Part shown: positions 54,822-64,000 of the stretch, piece by piece
Position numbering within the stretch: position 1 is the stretch's first letter
Layout of the letters: every line of letters begins with the position of its first letter
Origin: Symbiodinium microadriaticum
Taxonomy: Eukaryota > Sar > Dinophyceae > Suessiales > Symbiodiniaceae
Reading direction: 5' to 3'
Length of the DNA: 64,000 nt
Assembly: GCA_001939145.1 (NCBI GenBank)
Contig: LSRX01000280.1
Span: 489,927-553,926 of the forward strand
Program-made: the position numbers and the translations under genes
The notes under the pieces: model-generated
What the model was told of the DNA's origin: nothing
Seen by the model: the letters and a program-made list of their open reading frames with translations, nothing else
Database searches by the model: none

Positions 54822-57483
54822 GGCGGTTCCAAAGCTTCTGAGAAAGCTTCGGCAGAGCAGCAAGCAACAGAACAGGAACAAGCAAAGGCACAAGCTTTGG
54901 CAGAGGAGCAAGCAAAAGAACAGGAGAAGGCAAAGGCACGAGCTTTGGCAGAGGAGCAAGCAAGGAAAGAAGAGCAGGCAAAGGCACAGGTATTGGCAGA
55001 GCAGCAAGCAACGGAACAGGAGCAGGCAAAGGCACAAGCTTTGGCACAGCAGCTAGCAGCCCTAGAGGCAGAGCAGCTAGCAGCCCTAGACGAGCAAGAT
55101 CGATTGATCGAAGCAGCAAGGCAGAAAAGAAATGAACTAGAGGAAGCACACATGACCCTGCTGGCAATGGAGCAGCAGGTCCACAAGCAGCTCGCATCAG
55201 CAGATGCAATCATGCAAGCACAGGTGCAGCCCGAGATGCCAGGGGCAGCAGCTACGAAACTCGAAGCTTGCACGCCACAGACCTCGCCACGCACAGACAC
55301 AGCACCATGTGCAGAGACCCCGATGTCAGAGCGAAGCCAGGATGCCCAAAACCCCTGGGTTTGTCGCAAGCTCTTTCCCAGCCCCGGCCTGGAGCCTGTC
55401 GGGAAGTTGGCCCCTCCCTCGGAAACCCAGCAGACACTTCTGCAGTGTAGCCAGCAAAGCACGCAGCCGGCATTTCCCAAAGCCAGCAGTCCAGGTGGCC
55501 CGAGCCCGCCTTCTCATCCAGCAGCCTCTCCAAGTGTGCCAAAGCATCCTCCCATATCCTCAGCCCCGAAAGCTTCTGCAAAAGCTATCAGCCCGGCTGC
55601 TGTTAAGTCTCCACCGGTTAAAGCCCCTGCCCCGACAAAGGCCGCAATTACGAAGCGAATCTTACGATGCTTGGAGCCAAATGCCAAAGGCACCTTTAAG
55701 GTTTCGAAAGAGATTCGGGACATGTATGCAAGTGGCGGCCGAGCCAAAGAGCGAGTTTACGAACTGTTCGCAGAATGTGGGAACGACTCAGTCAGCCCGG
55801 CTTTGTTTTGTGTTGTTTCACGTGCATGTTTCGAGGCGTGTGTAGTGGTTTGCTGTGACCATTATAATGGCTCACATGGCAGGAGTCGTTCCTGACCAAG
55901 TGGGCCCTTGATCGAGAGCAGTCTCACGAGACTGAGCTTTGTGTGGAGTTCGAATACCTCACAAAACAGGAGATGGCCGATGATTTGCACATGAGCTCGT
56001 TCCTACACAGCAGCATATGTGTGTATAGCAAGCATGTTTCTGTTTTGAAGCTGCACTGTGCTGTTTACTTCAACAGAAGCCCTTCGCCGCACAAGGGATG
56101 ACATCGCACAGTGTGTGGCCGAAGCTGAGAAGGACCCCGAGAGGAAAGTCCGGAAACTCGTGTGCAGGCTTTATTTTTTTCGCAGAGCATCTTGAAGCAT
56201 TGGTGTGCAATATGCTTTCTACCGAGGAAGCATCCCTACAAACCCGGAGTCTTGAAGTACTACTGCGAGATCAGGATCAAAGGCCACAGCAAGTGCCCGT
56301 GCTGTGTTAGTGCATATCATAGCCCAAACGAGCCTACCATAGTATCATCTATGTTTTGCCGAGGAAGAACAACAGGCTGAGGATCGTGGAGAAGTATGAG
56401 AGTGAGGGAACGACCGACGTCGTGGACATGCAACTGGACTTGGACGAAACTCTGAACCAGCTTGAATGCTGCTTGTTTGCAAGAGAGCAGCATCAGGCCC
56501 ATCTTGTGTTCATTGCAGTGATCCAAGTCCTCGGAGAAATCCAAGGCGATCGGCCAGCAACTTTGCAGGACTCTGGAGACGGGGCCTCTCAACAGGTCCC
56601 AACAGAGGATGGGCAAAGGGTTCTCAGAAGGCTTGGGTTCCCAGAGATATCTGAAACAGGAAAGCCATCCCATGTCATCGAAAAAGCCATCGCTGCTGCA
56701 AGCAAGCGACTGAAAAAGTTGAAAGAACTGATGCCGGCACCGGATGACAGACCTCCTGCCGAACCCTCTGTCGATGCAACCACAACACCGGATCGCAACA
56801 CGATCATACGTGACAAGACTAGCCCTCAGCATTCGTTTCGCACTTGACAGTTGCATTGTGACTGCCGCAAATTTACTGACACAGTGCCTGTTCTCAGGAT
56901 GCTAGCCAGGCTGAACGAGATGTATTCCATGGTTGAATCTAGCTCTGACAAGCTGGAGATATTGAAGGCTGATGGTCTAGTGGATGGCTACAACGACGAG
57001 TGGCTGGGCTACTTTGGGATTATAGGCTACGTTGCTGTCAAGTGGTGCACGATCGAGTTTCCTGTTGATGGTCTTCGATTTTCTTTAAGGTCCGAAGCAG
57101 CGATTGACCTCGAGCTCGGCAGACTTCGCAAGCTGAGCCCTGGATGCACGGAGCAACCCTCGGATGTGTGATCGATTGAAGCCTTCAATGCTCTGAATCT
57201 ATATCTAGCTTATTGCAATCAGGGTCGTGGCAGCCGCCGAATTGGAAGGTCGTGCAAGGACTGCATGTGTATCTCGAGTTCACCATGCCCAACCAAACCC
57301 AAGTCCCTTGGCAGGAGCCTACTCCCGAAGCTCGAGTCCGTTGTGCCAAAGCCAAAAGACAGCCCAAAGCCTCCCCCAAAGACCCCTAGTGGCAAGGCGG
57401 GCAAGGCACCCTCCAAGGCGAGGGTGAAGGCTCCACCTAAGGCCCCAACAGGTGAGCCGGTTCCGAAACGTCAGAAGAAGTAG
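54822..57483 (+). CDS. Dinoflagellate multi-copy family protein, coiled-coil and central region
   Basis: A single long exon (about 54822-55788) opens with Ala/Glu/Gln/Lys repeats (EQAKAQALAEEQA type, about 54840-55060) predicted to form a coiled coil. A Pro/Ser/Ala-rich linker follows, then a compact domain: ILRCLEPNAKGTFKVSKEIR, SGGRAKERVYELFAECG. After an intron it continues SFLTKWALDREQ and EYLTKQEMADDLHMS (about 55883-55995), then EALRRTRDDIAQCVAEAEKD (about 56080-56150). A 74-nt GA-AG intron (56153-56226) joins VRK to HPYKPGVLKYYCEIRIK. Later pieces include IVEKYESEGTTDVVDMQLDL, AIAAASKRLKKLKELM and MLARLNEMYSMVE. The order matches a large family I recall from symbiodiniacean gene sets, with no known function. 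It precedes the transposase-like exon on the same strand. Confidence 0.55.
56153..56226 (+). other. GA-AG intron, 74 nt
   Basis: It starts GAAACTCGTG and ends TACCGAG|GAAG (3 of 4 match), and the ends after the first four bases (CTCGTGTG / CTCGGTAG) are partly inverted. Removal keeps frame across VRKHPYKPG. Confidence 0.6.
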
Positions 57484-57484
57484 A

Positions 57485-58397
57485 TTGTTCGCATCATCAG
57501 GGCCGGGCTGGTTTATTGGTACACAATCAGTTATGCATCGAGTTGTCTCGGGCCATATACAATGTTGTTCAGGCCATCTTGTGCCCGAAGTGCGAGGTTT
57601 TGAGACTTTGCACGTGGATTACCATGTGCAGCGAGAAGATTGCAATCGAAAAGCCCGTGCACTCATGCAGTGCATGAATAGCAGCAGGATCCTACACTTT
57701 CTGGAGAGCTCACATCAAAGTAGGTTGGGGATGAGTTGTCTTCCGAGTCAATGCCAGGTCCGGTGGCGAGCCATACCCTCACGGCACTGGCCGAAAGAGT
57801 GGCCGATGGTGTTCGGGTCCCAGACTCTATGCTTCTAGGGCTTTGCTATAGCTGTATACTGTATAGGGTTTTATGGGCACCCGGAAACTAAACGGAATCC
57901 TAAGCAAGATCCTATCCTAACATCCCAAAACCCGAAAGCGCCGACAATCATCCTTCAAAGTGGTGGCACCCCCAAAAAGCCCTTAATATACGATCGATGT
58001 TGTCATGTACCACGCTGTTAACATGGAGCAATCAAGCAGGGGATGAGTAGCACATGCACATATTATTTGAAGGCTTATAATGAGGGCAGGATAGTGCAAA
58101 CAAGATGTTCATGGGTCCCCCTAGAATCGAAGACATGCTCGTGCATGTGTACCGTCAACCCCAAAATGTAAAGCCTTCCACGAACTTATCTCTTTATATT
58201 TAAAGCCTGTCTATCCTTGTACAGCTACCTAAGTACTTTTTATTTACCGACCTACCTATATATTTACCTTAGTATCATATATGTATCCACCAATGTATCG
58301 ACCTATCAACCTAAACTATCTTTACATCCATCCATCTATCTACCCATCCCACCTGTATGTGTATTGTTTAGTGACCCGGCCAATATCTTTCGACGAG
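57485..58397. other. Stretch between coiled-coil/central exons and the transposase-like exon
   Basis: Short plus-strand frames (57452-57838) of uncertain status, then AT-rich CTAC/CCAT microsatellite DNA. Probably intronic if the two flanking blocks form one gene. Confidence 0.4.
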
Positions 58398-60299
58398 GCT
58401 CCTGCTTCCAGCATCGGCGAGATCGCTGGAGCAGTCCTGAGAGACGGCTGCTCGCATCCATCCCTTCAACAAGCTTCTAGAGTAGATAAACATCACAGCG
58501 AGAGAAATGCCCATCGGCTTTTCAACAGGTACGGGTTGTCTTTGAAGGTCCCGATGACGAGCTTAGAAGTTTCTTCGAGTGAGGAGGACCCACTGTCCAT
58601 ACCATTTCTAGCGATTCCTGACTTTGCAAGTAAGTTGCTAAACTCGTACGAACAGACTCTTTTTGGAGGATTGAAAGTGGGACCCGAGGCCGAGAGTTTG
58701 TGCAGCGAGTTTTGGTCTCGGTACCGTTTCACAAACCCACAGCATGTGATCTACTCCCAAGTCAAAGAGTCGGATCGGCGGTCCTACATTCCATGCCTAC
58801 TTCACGGAGACAAGGGACGCACACTACAGAAATCGCCGATTTTCGTCCTTTCTTGGGAGGTTCCATTCGGTTTGGGGCCTGCTCTGCTCAGCAAGTGTGC
58901 TTATGACAATGTGGGTTATGCTAGGAAGCAGGTTTCAGATACCAAGCTCAAGTGGTCTTGTTCGCATCGGCTGAGCCAGGACAGCTTTACTCGCAAACGC
59001 AAGTATTCTGACTTGGATTGGCGGGAATGCCCGCTGGCTTCAAACCCCGGCTGCCCTGAAGGGTCTAAGTTCGAGCATGGCAAGAACTCCCACCAACGAC
59101 ATAATTCCAAAGGGCACTCGTATCTCAGCCGGTGGCTTGTGGCTGCAGTCCCCTCCAAAGTGTACAACCGCAATGCACAAGCGCTGAAGACACTCTTGAA
59201 GGAAATGGCCGACGAACTCACCCAGCTTTACACCCATGGACTAGTGCACCAGTCGTCCAACAAGGTCTTTCATATGGCCCTTATAGGTGTGAAAGGCGAT
59301 GCTGAGTTTCATTGGGAAGCTGGTGAGTTCAACAGGTCGTACCACAACACTGGGCTGGTCAACGAATGCAAGATGTGTCATCAGTGCGATGCAGGGGCGG
59401 CAGGGCTCTCCTTCACTGATTGCAGCGACTCGCCGCAGTGGGCTGCTACGATTGGCCGCAGCGATCCATGGGATGCTCTTCCGCCATTAAATCATGCCCC
59501 TTATGCTACCGGAAACCCGACATCCTTGTACTTGTTCGACCCGTTCCACGTTCTCAAGTACGGTGTTTTCCGGGACTGCATCGCCAGCATCGTTGTCCGC
59601 TTGTGTGCCATGAAGTATTTCGACTTCGAGCCCAGCGACTTGAAAGGAATTCCTTTCAGATTGGAGCGAGCTTACTCCATGTACAGACTTTGGGCACTTG
59701 CCGCAGGCAAAAACCCCACCCTGAAGGGATTCACGAAATCCAACTTCAATTTCAAGAAGTACAGCCACTTCGCATGGGTGGGTTGTAAAGGGTCGGAAGC
59801 AACCTTGCTCATGATGTGGCTTGACAGCTACTTGGGCCTTCTTTTAGAGAAGCCTGTCAAGGAGGAGTGGCACCTGGTTCCACTGAAGGCAATGAAGCAA
59901 ACAGTTCAAGCTGGGCTGACTTTCACTGGGATAATGCATTCCCACGGTCTTTGGTTACCCAGGTGCTGCTCTCAGCTGCTTGTGGACTCCGGCCTTTCGT
60001 TTCTCAGGGGCTACAATTTCTTGGCCACCCACTGCATGAATCGTAAAGTCACTGGCTTTAGACTCAGACCAAAGTTGCATTACCTGGGGCATATAGTTTA
60101 CGATCTGCAGTTGCAACTTTCAAGGGGTGCTTCGTTCACGCTTTCGCCGGCGATCGCCCTGTGCGAGCAAAACGAAGACTTTATCGGTCGCCAGTCGAGA
60201 GTGTCAAGGCGAGTATCGGCGAGAACGTGCTCAGTTCGCACCACTCAGCGATATCTGGTAAAAATCAGATTGCTGCTGGAGAAGATGTTTTCGAGCTGA
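58398..60299 (+). CDS. Transposase-like C-terminal exon of the multi-copy family
   Basis: The frame is open from 58281; a probable acceptor at 58397|58398 starts EAPASSIGEIAG, and the stop is at 60297-60299, giving about 630 residues. Visible signatures: CLLHGDKGRTLQKSPIFVLSW (about 58790-58855), MALIGVKGDAEFHWEAGEF (59275-59330), a Cys motif ECKMCHQCDAGAAG (about 59365-59405), FDPFHVLKYGVFRD (about 59535-59576), LRPKLHYLGHIVYDL (about 60062-60106) and CEQNEDFIGRQSRVSRRV (about 60160-60215). I recall these blocks from a very abundant dinoflagellate family without assigned function. The D-x-F/M-H...GV...D block and the late H...E/D region resemble CACTA/Plavaka-type DDE transposases; this is my inference. 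A full set of catalytic residues was not proven. Confidence 0.6.
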   Translation, partial: APASSIGEIAGAVLRDGCSHPSLQQASRVDKHHSERNAHRLFNRYGLSLKVPMTSLEVSSSEEDPLSIPFLAIPDFASKLLNSYEQTLFGGLKVGPEAESLCSEFWSRYRFTNPQHVIYSQVKESDRRSYIPCLLHGDKGRTLQKSPIFVLSWEVPFGLGPALLSKCAYDNVGYARKQVSDTKLKWSCSHRLSQDSFTRKRKYSDLDWRECPLASNPGCPEGSKFEHGKNSHQRHNSKGHSYLSRWLVAAVPSKVYNRNAQALKTLLKEMADELTQLYTHGLVHQSSNKVFHMALIGVKGDAEFHWEAGEFNRSYHNTGLVNECKMCHQCDAGAAGLSFTDCSDSPQWAATIGRSDPWDALPPLNHAPYATGNPTSLYLFDPFHVLKYGVFRDCIASIVVRLCAMKYFDFEPSDLKGIPFRLERAYSMYRLWALAAGKNPTLKGFTKSNFNFKKYSHFAWVGCKGSEATLLMMWLDSYLGLLLEKPVKEEWHLVPLKAMKQTVQAGLTFTGIMHSHGLWLPRCCSQLLVDSGLSFLRGYNFLATHCMNRKVTGFRLRPKLHYLGHIVYDLQLQLSRGASFTLSPAIALCEQNEDFIGRQSRVSRRVSARTCSVRTTQRYLVKIRLLLEKMFSS

Positions 60300-60479
60300 A
60301 GGGAAAAAGAGAGCTTGAGCTGAACATGTTTCGTAGCTGCTGCGAAGAGCATGTTTTTGTAATCCAGGCTGGAACACACGATTGTGTTTTTTTCGCAAGA
60401 TTGTGTTTTTTTGCCGGACGTTGTGTTTTTTCACTTATGAAGCAACAGTGGTGGTTATTCGACGGGGACGGGTTTGTAA

Positions 60480-62050
60480 GGTAGGGTTTAGGGTGCAGAG
60501 TTCTAGAGTTTACACCTTGCAGGTCTTTGGGGCCAGAGGGTCTTGGCGGTTCAGAGTAGTCACTACTTGGGGGAATCATGAGACTTAGCAAGTAAGGGTG
60601 TATGTACCTCTTTAGGGGATACAAGTATGCATGATTATAGGTACCTGATTTATAACCCTAGTTACCTAGTTACTAAATCCCACCATCATCCTGCACATAG
60701 GGAAGGAGTCCGAGATTGAAATGAAAGAATATGGAAGCCCCTTTCATCACTTAGGCGGACTCATGAAGTTTCGGGGTGGACGCCCACCTTCACACAGGGA
60801 CCAGGGGGGCGAAAGGGGAACAGTATTTTCTAACGCTTCCGAACGCTACCACAAAGCCGTGCCTGCACATCTCGATCCTCTATCCCGATATTGCTGGGGG
60901 TAAGCATTAGGGAACCTTGGATATAGACCCTCTCAACAAGCTCCCTTTTAAGAGAGCCAGAAGTAGGGCGAAGAAGGGTTCCCCTTAAGGGGCCTCCTTA
61001 ATACTACCCCAAGACTTGCGCGACATGCTGAGGAAGCGTCTTCCAAAACCCTGAACCCTCCGGAGAAGAGTCATTAAACCCTAAATGCTATAAACCATAA
61101 AAAACCCTAACCCCCCTAAAACCTAAACCCTAAACCCTAAACCCTAAGCCCTAAACCTCTAATGAGTTTGAGTACCTCGGCAGTTGCTGCCGGGCAGCAA
61201 GGTGGTGGTGTCGATTCGCCCTGGCCTCGGCCCGATGACTCTTGAGTTCAGGATATAGGACTTGGGGTTTCGGGTTTTAGGGTTTAGATTTTGGGATTTA
61301 GGGTTTAGGGCTTTAGGGTTTAGGGTTTAGGGTTTAGGGTTTTAGGGTTTAGGGTTTTAGACTTCAGGTACGTAGGGTTTTAGAGTTCAGGATCTTTAGG
61401 ATTTTGGGTTTAGGGTTTAGGGCTTCAGGGTTTTAGGGTTTAGGGGTTTAGGGTTTGGGGGCTTTAAGGGTTTTTAGGGTTTAGGGTTTAGGATTTTGGG
61501 TTTAGGGTTTTGCAGTTTTGGAGGTAACCCCTGCACCCTACAACCCTAAACCCCAAACCCCTAAACCCGTAAACCCCGAAACCCTGAACTCTAAACCCTA
61601 AAACACTGCAAGCTCTGAGCCCTACACCCTGAATCCTAAGAGCCAAACAAACTTTCAGGGAGAAACGCCGCGGCCAATGCTGGGTCTGTAACCCCAAACA
61701 AACCCTACAAAATAGTAGGTTATGAGCCCTTAGAACTGTTGGGTTTTGGATTCACAGAGGTACTCTGAACCATAACAGTTCGCCGTAACACCCACTGAAC
61801 GCCACACCCTACCACGGTTTAGGGTTATGCAAGGGCTTGTTTTAGGGCTTAGGGTTTAGGGTTTAGGGCTTCGATTTCAAACTTACAAGCCTGGACCCTT
61901 TCGGGTCTTGAGGGTCACCGGGCGGTAGCACGTGCCCTACCTCAACTTTGGGTTTAGGATTTAGGAATAAGGACAAGTCTTGTATAAGCTGGGTCATCCT
62001 AATTTCGGACTACCAAAAACTCATCTCAAGACTTTACTTAATAAGAACCT
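60480..62050. other. Repeat mosaic resumes
   Basis: A family C-like element, then a repeat shared with 63523-63600 (GATATAGACCCTCTCAA core), then TTTAGGG arrays in both orientations (61085-61640). No gene supported. Confidence 0.5.
60566..60692. mobile_element. Family C-like TIR element
   Basis: CTACTTGGGGGAATCATGAG left; ACTAAATCCCACCATCATCC right. First TIR element after the gene-rich block. Confidence 0.6.
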
Positions 62051-62051
62051 C

Positions 62052-62215
62052 CCAGAGAGCCCCATACCCCTCCATTAAGGAATACAGCTTCAACCATCAT
62101 ATTAATCAAGGCCCCTAATTATATTAATTTAAGGTATATATTCCTTAATTACGGGTCCCTAATTATAACAATTTAAGGTATATATTCCTTAAGTAACGGG
62201 TCTTGGGCTCTCTGG
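62052..62215. mobile_element. Family H TIR element with internal duplication
   Basis: CCAGAGAGCCCCATACCCC left; GTCTTGGGCTCTCTGG right; the TTTAAGGTATATATTCCTTAA-type arm occurs twice inside. Confidence 0.65.
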
Positions 62216-62253
62216 GCTACTTGCCAAAGTCCCCGAATCCTCTTAGGTCACCA

Positions 62254-62356
62254 CCTTAAGGACGACATGACCCTTAAAAGTAGGGGCCCCATACCCTTAT
62301 ACTATGAATCCCTATATGGTATATGAACCCTAAAACCTTTTAGGGTTCATTTCGTC
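62254..62356. mobile_element. Family A element truncated into CCCTAAA repeat
   Basis: Left end CTTAAGGACGACATGACCC; right end runs CATTTCGTCCTGAACCCC into a CCCTAAA-derived tract, as at 18672. Confidence 0.7.
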
Positions 62357-62468
62357 CTGAACCCCTAAACCCTAAACCCTTTAGAGCCCAGAAGCCCTAA
62401 AGCCTATAGAACCCATAAGCCCTAAGCCCTATAGAACCCATACTCACCCTTCCCCTAAACCCAAACCC

Positions 62469-62568
62469 TTAGGTCGCCAGGGCGCCATGTCTTCTGGGAG
62501 GTCTCCACGGTCATTCGCAGAGAGCTCAGCCCCGATGTCCAGGAAAAGGCACGCCTTGCAGACCCTAC
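62469..62568 (+). CDS. Possible orphan exon
   Basis: The plus strand reads RHVFWEVSTVIRRELSPDVQ then EKARLAD between CCCTAAA-type tracts. Family unknown. Confidence 0.3.
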
Positions 62569-63009
62569 ACCCTAAACCCTGAACAATAAACCTGTAAACC
62601 CTAAACCCTAAACTTGTAAGCCCTAAACCCTAAACCCTATATAAACCCGAAAGCCTGAAGCCTAAGCCCAAAACCTGTAAGCCCTAAACCCTAAGCCCTA
62701 GATAAACCCTAAAGCCTAAAGCCCAAACCCTAAACCCCTAAGCCCTAAACCTTGTAGGGCTTTGGGGCTCAGGAGGTTTATGGTTGAACGTTAACCCTTC
62801 CTGGACCCTGAAGGAACCTACCTTTTTAGGGTTCCTTATGATGATTTCTTTAATATACGTCCTCAAAAAAGGCAGGCTATTCGGGGTTAAGGTAAACCGT
62901 AAACCCCAAACCCTACATCCTAAACCCTTGCTTTAGGGCCTAGAGAGTCTGGAGTTCAAGGCTTATAAGGGTTGAGGGGTTCTGGGGCTTGATGATTGCG
63001 GCGATATAA

Positions 63010-63275
63010 GGGGTTTAGGGCCTTCGGGTCTCTTTCAAGGGGCCTTAGGGTCTCTTTCAAGGTTTAGGGCCCTAGGTCTCTTGGAGGGTTTAGGGCCTTA
63101 GGGTCTCTTTGAGGGGTTAGGGCTTAGGGTCTCTTTCAAGGTTTAAGGCCCAGGGTCTGGGAGGGTTTGAGGCCTCAGGGTCTCTTTGAGGGTTTAGGGC
63201 CTTAGGGTCTCTCTGAGGGTTTAGGAGGGCCCTAGGGTCTCTTTGAGGGTTTAGGGCCCTAGGGTCTCTTTGAAC
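63010..63275 (+). repeat. 27-30 bp minisatellite
   Basis: Roughly nine units of TTTAGGGCCCTAGGGTCTCT plus TTGAGGG-type spacer. It starts from a TTTAGGG half, so it may have grown from one. Confidence 0.8.
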
Positions 63276-63629
63276 CCACTCCTCACATGGCACCCGGGTA
63301 TGATTTAAATGCACATCCTGAAACTCAAAACCCTAAACCCTAATGCCTAAACCCTAAACCCTGACCCCTACCTTCGAAGGACTCATATTTGAAGGGCGCA
63401 AGCAACCCTATTGTATGGGGCTAAATTGATGCTGAGGGTGAGGGGTCTGGCTTTGTGGCTCTGAACAGCATTTTGGGGCATGTAAGCGTGTAATTCCCCA
63501 CAGCCTTAGGAGTTAGGCCCCTTGGGGATATAGACCCTCTCAATAAGGTCCCTTTTAAGAGAGCCATAAGTAGTACGTAAGGTTAAGAAGTGTCCCCTAA
63601 TATTGCCCAGGAATCATTCTGTGGGTTTT

Positions 63630-63990
63630 TGGCTTTTAGCAACCCACCCGCCCGCCCACCCGCACAGCACACACAGCCCACTTGCACACCACGCACAGCA
63701 CACCCACCACAGACAGCACACGAGATACAGCACACCACCACACAGCACACCGCACGCAACACGCCATGCACAGCCCTAAACCCTAAACCCGGGTGCTTCT
63801 GCATCTGAAGCTTCTAGAAGGGCGGCCTCCAGCGCTTCTAAGAAGGGCTGGCAGGAGGCACACCACACACAGCACGCAAAGCCGGACCACACATAGCACA
63901 TCGCGCTACATGTGGGTGATCCGGTAGTATGATCATATAAACAAGAAGCCCTGAGGAACTGCCCAGACTACTGAACGGACCCGAAAAAGC
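63630..63990. other. CA/CCCG-rich low-complexity DNA
   Basis: CCCACCCGC and CACA-type runs with one CCCTAAA pair; no gene seen. Confidence 0.6.
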
Positions 63991-64000
63991 ATGTCGGACA

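Noticed and set aside
54767-55480. 237-residue minus frame, Cys/Ala-rich
   Set aside because: Antisense shadow of the Glu/Gln/Ala coiled-coil exon.
63010-63275. CRISPR-like array
   Set aside because: Repeat units are contiguous with no unique spacers; it is a minisatellite in a eukaryotic sequence.
1-64000. tRNA, rRNA or snRNA genes
   Set aside because: No cloverleaf with conserved T-loop GTTCGA and no rRNA-like conserved stretches were recognised by eye; a covariance-model search would be needed to exclude them.

Overview
The window looks like nuclear DNA of a dinoflagellate, most likely a symbiodiniacean or close relative. This rests on four things. Exons joined by reading frame give splice donors of GT, GC and GA, with AG|G acceptors. 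Several protein families resemble multi-copy dinoflagellate families as I remember them; no search was run. Plant-type telomere repeat (TTTAGGG) is scattered in both orientations instead of sitting at one end. There are no bacterial-style operons, ribosome sites or tRNA/rRNA genes.

Layout. From 1 to about 45 kb the DNA is a mosaic of short TTTAGGG/CCCTAAA arrays, dozens of 75-190 bp terminal-inverted-repeat (TIR) elements of at least a dozen families, and small exons, mostly on the minus strand. Two minus-strand genes can be reassembled exon by exon. One is a membrane-anchored SAM-dependent methyltransferase (24.7-27.9 kb, five exons). The other is a TIR-domain-like multi-pass membrane protein (33.3-37.3 kb, eight exons). 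A retroelement RNase H fragment lies at 43.3-43.7 kb, and several orphan exons could not be assigned. From about 45.5 to 60.3 kb the character changes: TTTAGGG repeats almost vanish, coding exons run on the plus strand, and microsatellites fill the gaps. This part holds an exon-rich gene with acidic, RG-rich and Lys/Pro-rich segments (46.5-50 kb). It also holds a large dinoflagellate multi-copy protein family: a coiled-coil N-terminal part (54.8-57.5 kb) and a 600-residue transposase-like C-terminal part (58.4-60.3 kb). From 60.5 kb the repeat mosaic resumes.

Main result. Of 16 introns whose ends I could fix from reading frame, 13 start with a G-N-N-N-C-T hexamer, nearly all end AG|G, and many have the first four intron bases repeated at the start of the next exon. 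This is what results if a TIR element with CT...AG ends inserts with a 4-bp target duplication, the duplication supplies the donor and the element end supplies the acceptor. In two introns the whole intron is a copy of a TIR family also found outside genes in this window, with target duplications of 4/4 and 3/4 match. The repeat elements here therefore look like introners (intron-making transposons). Introners have been reported in dinoflagellates; the family-level link to these dispersed elements and the donor-from-duplication reading are what deserves checking.

Limits: exon joins are inferred by eye, no transcripts or homology searches were available, and several gene ends are open.
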